A stretch of DNA of 64,000 bases. Source: Inia geoffrensis. Lineage: Eukaryota; Chordata; Mammalia; Artiodactyla; Iniidae. Of this stretch, positions 56,161 through 64,000 are shown one piece after another. The stretch lies in the NCBI GenBank assembly GCA_036417435.1, contig CM070904.1, forward strand, positions 18,954,835 through 19,018,834. Reading direction: 5' to 3'. The notes beneath the pieces are model-generated. The model searched no databases. It saw nothing but the letters and a program-made list of their open reading frames with translations, and was not told where the DNA came from. Both the position numbers and the translations under genes were made by a program. Numbering within the stretch: the stretch's first letter is position 1; every line of letters begins with the position of its first letter.

Positions 56161-56535
56161 ATTTATTGGCATGCTATAGACAGAAAAATACATGGATCCT
56201 AAGGGCACAGCTTGATAAACTTTAGTGAGTACACTTCTCTATCCAGTATGCAAATCAAGAAAGACAAGTTTACCATTGCCCAGAAGTCCCCACGTGCCCC
56301 CCTGCAGTCCCCACCCCCTGAGAAGATTAACCTCTATCCTGACCTAATCATGGTTAGTAAACTTGCTCTTGATGTTGTTATAGATGAATTGCACAGTGTG
56401 TAATCTTCTGTGGCTGGCTTCTTTTTCTCTATGTTATGTTTGTGAAAGTCATCCATGTTGTTATGTGTAATTGGCATCCATTCATTCTCACTACTGTATA
56501 GTATTCCATTATAGATATACTACAATTCACCTGTT
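56161..56535 (-). mobile_element. Old L1 3' part, left of an LTR insertion
   Basis: 'gtgagtacacttctctatcc', 'gtgtaattggcatccattca' and 'tagtattccattatagatat' are antisense L1 3' text. It resumes at about 57.42 kb. Confidence 0.7.
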
Positions 56536-57420
56536 ACCAACCAGGGTTTTTGGTTTTTTTGTTTTAATCCTTTCATGTGCCTCTTGGCCATCTGTATTTT
56601 GAGGGGGGGGGGCTGCATTGGGTCTTCCTTGCTGCACGCGGGCTTTCTCTAGTTGTGGCGAGCAGGGGCTACTCTTTGTTGCAGTGCACTTGCTTCTCAT
56701 TGCGGTGGCTTCTCTTGTGGAGCACGGGCTCTAGGTGCATGGGCTTCAGTAGTTGCGGCGCATGGGCTCAGTAGTTGGGGCTCGCGCGTTCTAGAGCGCG
56801 GGCTCAGTAGTTGTGGCGCACGGGCTTCGTTGCTCCGCGGCACGTGGGATCTTCCCAGATCAGGGCTCGAACCCGTGTCCCCTGCATTGGCAGGCGGATT
56901 CTTAACCCCTGCACTACCAGGGAAGCTCCCCAGCCAGGGTTCTTGGACTCTTTAATTAGTAGAAATTGATAAAAGAGGCCAGACAAGAAATTCAGGCAAG
57001 GCTTTATTGAGACTGGTACTGAAGCAGGAGGGAGCACAGACAAGTACAGACAAGTTTCCCTTGCTCACTCTCTGAGTGTGTGGGGGGGTGCAAACTAGTT
57101 CCTTATATGGGGTGAGGGTAGAGGTGTGTCCAGGGGTCGGGCTGAAGGGGCGGCTTAAGGGGTCTGCCCACCCCTTTACTGGTGCTGTGTGCAGGGATCA
57201 TGCGAAGTTCCCTACCTTTGCTCCTGGCTCCTCAGAAGTGGCAGGTGGATTTGGTCTTTTTGTATCTCATTCATAATTTGCCCCAACTGGGCATGAGCAC
57301 AGTTATTTTGGTCCCTTATAGTTTCTTTGTATTCTGTTGCTTGAGGAGATGTTTGTCCAGGGGCAAGCACTGCAGCAAAGGGTCCCAGGTCCCAGCCTGT
57401 CTCACATCTGTTCTACAATA
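56536..57420 (-). mobile_element. Solo LTR-like element (ERV) in an L1, split by a SINE
   Basis: Read leftward, AATAAAGCCTTGCCTGAATT lies near 57.0 kb, followed by TCTTGTCTGG and, at the end, GAGTCCAAGAACCC, the layout of an R/U5 region of an endogenous retrovirus LTR. No gag, pol or env text adjoins, so it looks like a solo LTR. L1 text flanks it on both sides. Borders are approximate. The SINE at 56554-56933 lies in its U5 end. Confidence 0.6.
56554..56933 (-). mobile_element. CHR-like SINE, long type, with an L1-derived 3' tail
   Basis: Body 'ggctgcattgggtcttcctt' to 'ctaccagggaagctccc'. Beyond the G9 run (tail side) it carries about 38 bp that read ACAGATGGCCAAGAGGCACA on the - strand, an L1 ORF2 phrase, then an A-rich stretch. 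All of it is bracketed by CCAGGGTTYTTGG (56541-56553 and 56934-56946). Confidence 0.85.
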
Positions 57421-57860
57421 CCTGGACATTTGGTTGTTTCCAGTTTGGGGCTATCATAAATAGTGAGGCTATGCACATTCTTGTACCTATGTTTCAATGA
57501 AGAAGTGTATGCACATCTGTTCTCTCTTTACCTAAGACTAGAACTGCTGAACTCTACGTATACGTATGATTAGTTTACGGAGATACTGCCAAACAGTTTT
57601 CCAAAGTTGTACCAATTTACAACCGACCAGCACTGCGTGACGGTTCTAATTGCTTCACATGCTTGCCACCATGTGCTTTTATCTGTCTCTTTCACTTTAG
57701 CTATTCTGGTGGGTGATTGTGGTTTTAATTTGAATTTTCCTGATGACTAGAGCATTCTTTTAGTGTTTATTGGGCATTGCCCCCAAAGACCGCTAAAGTC
57801 TTCCGCCCACTTTTCTATTGGGTTGTCTGGGCAAAGGATTCTTTGTGGTGTGACATCACG
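57421..57860 (-). mobile_element. Old L1, right of the LTR insertion
   Basis: 'tttggttgtttccagtttgg', 'gccaaacagttttccaaagt' and 'ttgaattttcctgatgacta' continue the L1 interrupted at 56.53 kb. Confidence 0.75.
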
Positions 57861-58045
57861 AATATATATTTATTAACATGTAAAGGTGCCCATGATAGAG
57901 TAAGAGGAAAACAAAGATTATAATGGTTATAATGCAGCTAGTTTACTATAACCATATTTTTATTTATAATTATATAAATTTGAAGGATAATACACTAAAT
58001 TATGAACCATAGCTCTCTCTGGTTGGGAAGATTATAGATAATTTT

Positions 58046-58370
58046 TTTAATGTATTATTTATTTATTTATTTATTTATTCATAGCTGTGTTGGGTCTTCG
58101 TTGCTGTGCGCAGGCTTTCTCTAGTTGTGGCGAGTGGGGGCTACTCTTTGTTGCGGTGCGTGGGCTTCCCACTGTGGTGGCTTCTCTTGTGGTGGAGCAC
58201 GGGCTCTAGGGCGCACGGGCTTCTGTAGTTGTGGTGCACGGGATTCTGTAGTTGTGGTGCACGGGCTTAGTTGCTCCACAGCATGTGGGATCTTCCCGGA
58301 CCAGTGATCGAACCCCTGTCCCCTGCGTTGGCAGGCGGATTCTTAATCACTGCGCCACCAGGGAAGTCCC
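58046..58370 (-). mobile_element. CHR-like SINE, long type
   Basis: The target-site duplication TATAGATAAYTTT lies at 58033-58045 and 58371-58383; (TTTA)n tail on +. Confidence 0.92.
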
Positions 58371-58383
58371 TATAGATAACTTT

Positions 58384-59074
58384 AACTCCCTACTTTATAG
58401 CTACCCTTAGTTGTTATTGTCTAAATTTGTTTGAATAACAAGCATGGATCACTTTTATAGTCTGGAAAAACAACAAAGCTGTTTTCATTGGGAAACAAAC
58501 AAACCCGAAGAGGAAACAACAGCTTGTCAGCATGTGCTGGTTTGGCTCAGCCATCAGCTTCTTTCCATCTGGGACACTGAGAGGCACTGAGGAAAAGTGT
58601 CCTCTCTGAGCATGCTTTAAAAGTTTGGGTTAGAAGAAGAGAGTGTGAAAATGAAGGATCGTTTTCCTCCCCTAACAGCTATGTGCTCCCTGGACCCCGC
58701 TGAGCCCAGGAGATGATCCTGCCATAAAGACTGGCTAATTACTTAAATTGCCTTTCTTTGTGGGAGCGAACCTCCCCAGCGACAGAGACTAAACTTATTT
58801 GATCTGATTGCGGGAGCCCCTGCTGTTAGCTGGGATGAGGAAAGCACATTATTACACCGTTTAAGGGTAATGTCTTTGTTTACATTTTGCAAGGCAAACA
58901 GGGTTACTTCCAGTCTTTCAACCCGGAGGTCTACAAAAACCAGGACGGGGAAACAGGGGACCCAGCCTCCCTCCTTCCATACCTCCCTCGCCGGTTTCGT
59001 TCCGTTTGGTCCTACTAACCCATAAACCAAAAACATAACGTCAAACCAACCTACCTGCTAACATACAGCTTTAA
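58384..59074. other. Low-copy sequence, no firm gene
   Basis: A 97-codon - strand frame at 58.74-59.04 kb has no recognised domain. Its text near 58.78 kb (read leftward: GGGAGGTTCGCTCCCACAAA) is LTR-like, but I cannot bound an element. Confidence 0.35.
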
Positions 59075-59400
59075 AATTTTTTTGAAACAATTTCAAATTT
59101 ATAAAAAAAAGTTGCGAGTATAGTACAAAGAACATTTTTTCCCCTGAACCACTTGAGGGTAAGTTGCCCACATGATTCTCCATCACTCCAAATATTTTAG
59201 TGACTACAAAGAACGGCATCCTCCTTCATAACCGCAATACAATCATTAAGATTGGGAAATTAACATTGACATATTACCACCATCCAGATTCAGGTTTTTT
59301 CAGTTATTCCAATAATGTCCTTTATAGCCAAAAGCTGTGGTTACAGGCGTACGTATTGCATTTACCACTGGGTTTTTGATGATTATATTGAGAACCTGCA
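59075..59400 (-). mobile_element. Old L1 3'UTR fragment
   Basis: 'gaaacaatttcaaatttata', 'gccacatgattctcc'-like and 'aacattgacatattaccacc' match L1M 3'UTR text, as at 4.46 kb. Confidence 0.55.
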
Positions 59401-59701
59401 GCTCTTTAAGATCCGAGGAGCTATTGGCCGGACCACTCTCCTCCCCCTCCCCCACCCGCCCCGCCCCACGAGGGGAGGGAGGCCACAGGCAGAGCGGTGG
59501 GTGCTTGCTCTGGAGGGGTGCAGATGCAAGAAGAGGGCTGTGTCGCTGTCCCAGCAAACAAGGTCAGGCTCTGGACGGGAAACAGGGTGGAGACAGGGAT
59601 GAGGGCCAGAGAATCCTCTTGGGGCAGGGACAGCACCCAGAGAATGTCAACTTAGCCCCACGTAAAACTCCCCATCTCCCCCTTTTTCTCTTCTCCATGT
59701 A

Positions 59702-59990
59702 CAGTAATCCCCCCTTATCCATGGGTGTTACGTTCCAAGGTCCCCAGTGGATTCCTGAAACCCCGGAGAGGGGTGAACCCTACATATGCTATGTTTTTCC
59801 TGTACTAACGGGCAGGTAGTATTTACGCCCTGTAGACTGCTGGACAAAGGGGTGATTCTCAAATGCTAGGACATAGCAGGACTGCAAGAGATTTCATCAG
59901 GCTACTCAGAACAGCTCGCAATTTGAAACTTCTGTTTCTGGAATTTTCTATGTCACTGAAACTGCAGAAAGCAAAAACGCAGCTGAGGAA
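59702..59990. mobile_element. Tigger-like DNA transposon (MITE)
   Basis: The left end is 'cagtaatccccccttatcc', followed by 'gtggattcctgaaaccccgg'; the inside has 'tttctggaattttctatgtc'; the right end is 'actgcagaaagcaaaaacgc'. This is the layout of internally deleted TcMar-Tigger elements of placental mammals. Confidence 0.7.
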
Positions 59991-60039
59991 GGACCACTTT
60001 GTCTCTCCTTCCCCTGACTGTTGCCAAATCTGGCTCCCT

Positions 60040-60643
60040 GTGCATTGATGCCGGATAAAAATACGGAGACAGAGAATTAGAAGATAAGAAATGGAGAGGC
60101 TTTTTATTTTCTTTGCCAGGCAAAGGGAAGACACTAGGCTAACGCCTCAAGAGCTGTGCCCCCCTCCTTGGGGAATCAAAGAAGATTTTATACGTGGGCC
60201 TCGCAGTCTGGGGTATATGATAAGGATCAAAAGTAGTGAAGGTCTTGCATTTCTTTTCTTCTGCAAATTCATGGCCAAAGCTGGCATCAGGTGGCTCAGC
60301 ACCTGCGTCTGGTGTCCCTGAAGTTATCGGCCCGTGACTTTCTTTCTGAAATGAAGAGTGCTACAAGGGAGTGTAGGGGGAGAAGGAATGCCAGGTGCAA
60401 AGGGCAATTTGTATGGAGTCAGAGAGTAATAAGCTTTGGGAAGGACAAGTCTAGCTACAAGTGCTTGTTAGTAGTAACAGCTAAAGAATAACCAAGGTTG
60501 CTTAACTCTTTCAGGCCTGTTTATGTTGTTTCCCCAGCCTATTCATTGTTTCCTTATTTTTCCTGGCTATCATGAAAAACACCCCTCATTTCTATTTTTG
60601 TTGGCAACAAAATTTTGTTGACAACAAAGTTTTACTTTGTTCA
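60040..60643 (-). mobile_element. Solo LTR-like element (ERV)
   Basis: Read leftward it starts TGAACAAAGTAAAACTTTGT near 60643. It has AATAAAAAGCCTCTCCATTT near 60.1 kb and a U5-like end TCTGTCTCCGTATTTTTATC then CGGCATCAATGCA. TG..CA ends, a poly(A) signal near the 3' third and about 600 bp length fit a solo LTR. There is no internal viral coding sequence beside it. Confidence 0.6.
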
Positions 60644-60653
60644 CCCCCCTCTT

Positions 60654-60983
60654 TTTTAAAAAAATTTTATTTATTTTTTTGTGGCTGCATTGGGTCTTCG
60701 TTGCAGCGAGCAGGGGCTACTCTTCGTCGCAGTGCACGGGCTTCTCGTTGCGGTGGCTTCTCTTGTTGCGGAGCACGGGCTCTAGGAGCATGGGCTTCAG
60801 TAGTTGTGTCACACGGGCTCAGCAGTTGTGGCTTGTGGGCTCTAAAGCACAGGCTCAGTCAGTAGTTGTGGCGCACGGGCTTAGTTGCTCCGCAGCATGT
60901 GGGATCTTCCTGGACCAGGTCTTGAACCCGTGTCCCCTGCATTGGCAGGGGGATTCTTAGCCACCGCGCCACCAGGGAAGCCC
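60654..60983 (-). mobile_element. CHR-like SINE, long type
   Basis: Body 'ggctgcattgggtcttcgtt' to 'caccagggaagcccc'. It lies at the outer edge of the LTR-like element; its target duplication is short and unclear. Confidence 0.88.
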
Positions 60984-61456
60984 CATCCTACCTCTTAATA
61001 AATCTATTTTAAGGAGTGAGGCAAAAACGGCAAAATGTATCATGTTTCTATCTTTATTTTCTAGAAATACCACAGTCTTGGTGGATTTGTTGCCTCCTTC
61101 CTGCCCGTGTTTCTTTGTGAGTTGGCCACCACTGCGACTTTCTGGCAGGTCAGTCTCATGAAGGCATAGGAGATATTTCTTCCTTTAAATTCCTTCTAAC
61201 TCTTCCTTCTCAGGCTCCTTGGGGATGTGTATTCTACAAGGTTCTGTCCTGTCTCGCTTGCTCTTAATTTTCTCATGATCTCATTCAGTCCCATGATTTC
61301 AGCCCTGTGCATGATTTCCAAATCTGCATCCTTCAAACTGACATGTGTCTGAGCTCCAGGGTTGCATTTCCAATTGCCTGTCAAACTCAATCAAACTTCC
61401 TAGTGATATTTTACACCCTGAGAGCAGCTCAGCCTACCAACTTGTGATGTGAAAAC
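60984..61456. other. Low-copy sequence, no gene seen
   Basis: Nothing recognised. Confidence 0.45.
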
Positions 61457-61466
61457 TCGTGGTACT

Positions 61467-61679
61467 TTTTTTTTTTTTTTTTTTTGTGCTATGCGGGCCT
61501 CTCACTGTTGCGGCCTCTCCCCTTGCAGAGCACAGGCTCCGGATGCGCAGGCTCAGCGGCCATGGCTCACGGGCCCAGCCGCTCCGCGGCACGTGGGATC
61601 CTCCCGGACCGGGGCACAAACCCGTGTCCCCTGCATCGGCAGGCGGACTCCCAACCACTGCGCCACCAGGGAAGCCCCA
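61467..61679 (-). mobile_element. CHR-like SINE, ~210-bp type
   Basis: The target-site duplication TCGTGGTACT lies at 61457-61466 and 61680-61689. Well-kept CpGs. Confidence 0.94.
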
Positions 61680-61748
61680 TCGTGGTACTGTTGATTCCTT
61701 TCACCCACCCCTTCCAAGCTTTAGCAAATTGTCATTATTCCTTTCAAA

Positions 61749-61786
61749 TGTTTTTTTTTGTTGTTGTTGTTGTTGTTGTTTTTTTA
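61749..61786 (+). repeat. (TTG)n microsatellite
   Basis: A T-run followed by about eight TTG units. Confidence 0.9.
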
Positions 61787-61879
61787 TCTTTCTGTGCCTA
61801 TTCCCACATCACTTGTTTCTGCAGCATTTAAAACACATATGTTAACTTTTCTATTTCTTTTCTAATATTTTTTACTTTT

Positions 61880-64000
61880 AATTAGTTTTAAGGCTTTCTT
61901 GAGATATAGTGTACATGCAAAAAAATTCACCCAAGGTAAGTATACTGTTCAATTATTTTTGCAAATGGGGAGAGTCATGCAACCATCCAGTTTTAAGACA
62001 TTTCCATCAACTCAGAAAGTTCCCTTGTGTCCCTTTACAGTTACTCCTCATTCTAACCTCAGGCTAAGGCAACAAGTGATCTGCTTTTGAGTCCTGTAGA
62101 TTTGCCTTTCCTAGAAATTTCATATAAATGGAACTATGCAATATGTCGTCTTTTGTGTCTGGCTTCTTTCATTTAGCATAATGACTTTGAGGTTTATCCA
62201 TGTTGTAGTATTAGTAGGTTGTTCCTTTTCAGTACTAAATAGCATTCCATTGTATAGGTATACCATGTTTAGTTTATCTGTATACCAGCTGATTGACATT
62301 TGGGTTATTTCCAGTTTTTTCTTATTATGAATAATGCTACTTTGTATATTCACGTGTAAGTCTATGTGTAGACATATGCCTTCATTCCTTTTCAGTAGGT
62401 ACTTAGGAGTAGAATTGCTATATCATTTGTGAAGTATATGTTCAACTTTTTAAGAAACTTTCCAACTATTTTCCTAAATGTTACCCCATTTTAGAATCTT
62501 GCCACCACTTGGTATTGTCAGTTTCTTAACTGTAGCCCTTATAGTGGGTGGACAGTGAGTTGTATCTTATTGTGATTTAATTTGCATTTCCCTAATGAGT
62601 AACGATGTTGAGCCATTCATATTTTTTCTCGGGTGATATGTCTACTAAAGTTGTTTGCATATTTTTTAATTGCCTTCTAATTATCGAGCTGTAAGAATTC
62701 TTTGCTTGATCAGGATACAAATCCTTTATCAAATACATGATTTGCAAATAATCTCTCCATGTGTATGGTTTATCTTTTTGTTTTCTTAATGGTATCTTTT
62801 GAAGAGCAAAAGTTCTAAATTTTGTTGAAGTGCAGTTTATCAATATTTTCTTTTATGGGTCTTGCTTTTCGTGTCAAATCTAAGAGCTCTATGCCTAACC
62901 CAAGGCCACAAAGATTTTCTCCCGTGCTTTTTTAGACATTTTATAGTTTTAGATCTACACTGAAGTCTATGCTCCATTTAAATTAATATCTGTGTACAGT
63001 GTGAGGTAAGGACTAAACTTTTTTGTTTGCATATTCATATTCAATTGTATTAGCACTATTTGTTGAAAAAACTATCTTTTCTACAGCAGATTGTCTTGGC
63101 ATCTTTGTTGAAAATAGAAATAAATTGTCCATTAATGTAGGGGTATATTTCTGTACTCTCTATTCTGTTCCATTGATTAATATATCTGTCTTTATACCAA
63201 TACCACACTTTCTTGATTACTGTATTTTATAGTAAATTTTGATATGAGGTAATGTGAATCCTTTAATTTTGCTTTTCTTATTCAAACTTATATTGGCTAG
63301 TTCAGGTCTTTTGCATTTTCATATACGGTTTAGCATCAACTTGCTAGTTTCTATAAAAACAATCCTGCTGGATTTTGATAGGGATTGCGCTTGAATCTAC
63401 AGATCAATTTGGGCAGAACTGCCATCTTCACAATATTGAGTTTTCCAACCTGTAAACATGATATGTCTCTCCATTTCTTTAAATCTTTTGAAGTTCTCAG
63501 TGTATGGCTCTTACACTTATTTTGTTAGTATTTCTTTAAGTGTTTTATTCTTTTTATGACTATTGCAACTGGAATTTTTTCTTAATTTCATTTGTAGATT
63601 GCTTGTTGCTTGTATTCTGCAATGTTGATAAACTTATTACTTTTAGTAGGTTTATTGTACATTCCATCAGATTTTTGATATTCATATTTTGTGAATAAGG
63701 ACAATTTTACTCCTTCCTTTCCCAATCTGGTTGCCTTTTTATTTATTTTTTTTTATTTGGTTGTGCCGGCTCCTTAGTTGCAGCTGGTGGGCTCCTTAGT
63801 TGCTGCTCGTGGGCTCCTTAGTTGCAGCATGCAGGCTCCTTAGTTGTGGCATGCAAACTCTTAGTTGTGGCATGCATGTGGGATCTGGTTCCCTGGCCAA
63901 GGATCAAAGCCAGGCCCCCTACATTGGGAGCTCAGAGTCTTAACCACTGAGCCACCAGGGAAGTCCCCTGGTTGTTTTTTATTTCTTGCTCTAGCCTATT
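61880..64000 (-). mobile_element. Old L1 running off the window, split by a SINE
   Basis: Antisense L1 from the 3'UTR ('gtcatgcaaccatccagttt') through ORF2 end ('agcattccattgtataggta', 'ctttatcaaatacatgattt', 'tctattctgttccattgatt') to the RT region near 63.6 kb ('ggtttattgtacattccatc'). Many stops; coding-dead. SINE at 63744-63967. Confidence 0.88.
63744..63967 (-). mobile_element. tRNA-derived SINE with internal repeats
   Basis: Body ends 'gccaccagggaagtcccct'. It holds five units of 'ctccttagttg' spaced about 24-28 bp, an internal tandem expansion also seen in weaker form in the copy at 5.24 kb. Target duplication CTGGTTG. Confidence 0.88.

Noticed and set aside
56577..57276. Open frames in the 56.6-57.3 kb region as possible coding exons
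   Set aside because: They fall in a long-type SINE and an LTR-like element.
1..64000. CRISPR arrays, tRNA or rRNA genes, bacterial-type systems
   Set aside because: None seen. The regularly recurring blocks are dispersed SINEs with their own target duplications, and the tRNA-like parts belong to these SINEs.

Overview
This is a gene-poor mammalian window. Three things show it: introns with GT-AG (once GC-AG) borders, dense retroposons of L1, MIR and MER5/Tigger type, and about 25 copies of one tRNA-derived SINE family ending in 'CCACCAGGGAAGCCC' (or its complement). That SINE matches my memory of the CHR family of whales, hippos and ruminants. The many ~210-bp copies, and the lack of anything I recognise as BovB or Bov-tA, make a cetacean the most likely source. 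This is inference from recalled family sequences; no database was searched.

Layout. Positions 1 to about 22.7 kb hold the 3' half of SLC35F5 on the + strand: eight coding exons (273 residues, frame intact) and a separate 3'UTR exon. Exon 3 of the window is followed by a GC-AG intron. From 22.7 to 30 kb there is low-copy sequence with SINEs, a MER5-like element, an L1 3' end and a small Tigger-like element. At 30.74-30.98 kb on the - strand sits a candidate last exon of an unidentified single-pass membrane protein. From 32 to 41.7 kb lies a nest of - strand L1s: an old L1 is split by a younger, internally deleted L1 whose ORF1 is still open, and pieces of at least one unidentified retrocopy lie beside it.

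From 43.72 to 46.74 kb there is a processed pseudogene of NUDCD1 (- strand), with target-site duplication, poly(A) and two later SINE insertions. It carries two extra segments, 136 and about 129 bp, that appear to sit at exon junctions, as if it were copied from an alternatively spliced mRNA. A textbook CTCF motif lies at 48.93 kb. From 49 to 64 kb the window is repeats (old L1s, two solo LTR-like elements, a Tigger-like element, SINEs) mixed with low-copy sequence in which I recognise no gene.

I see no operon-like or defence-like system, no CRISPR and no functional RNA gene. The points of interest are the GC-AG intron, the splice-variant-like NUDCD1 retrocopy, two SINEs with 3'-transduced tails, two SINEs inserted at one target site, the L1 deletion junction and the CTCF site.
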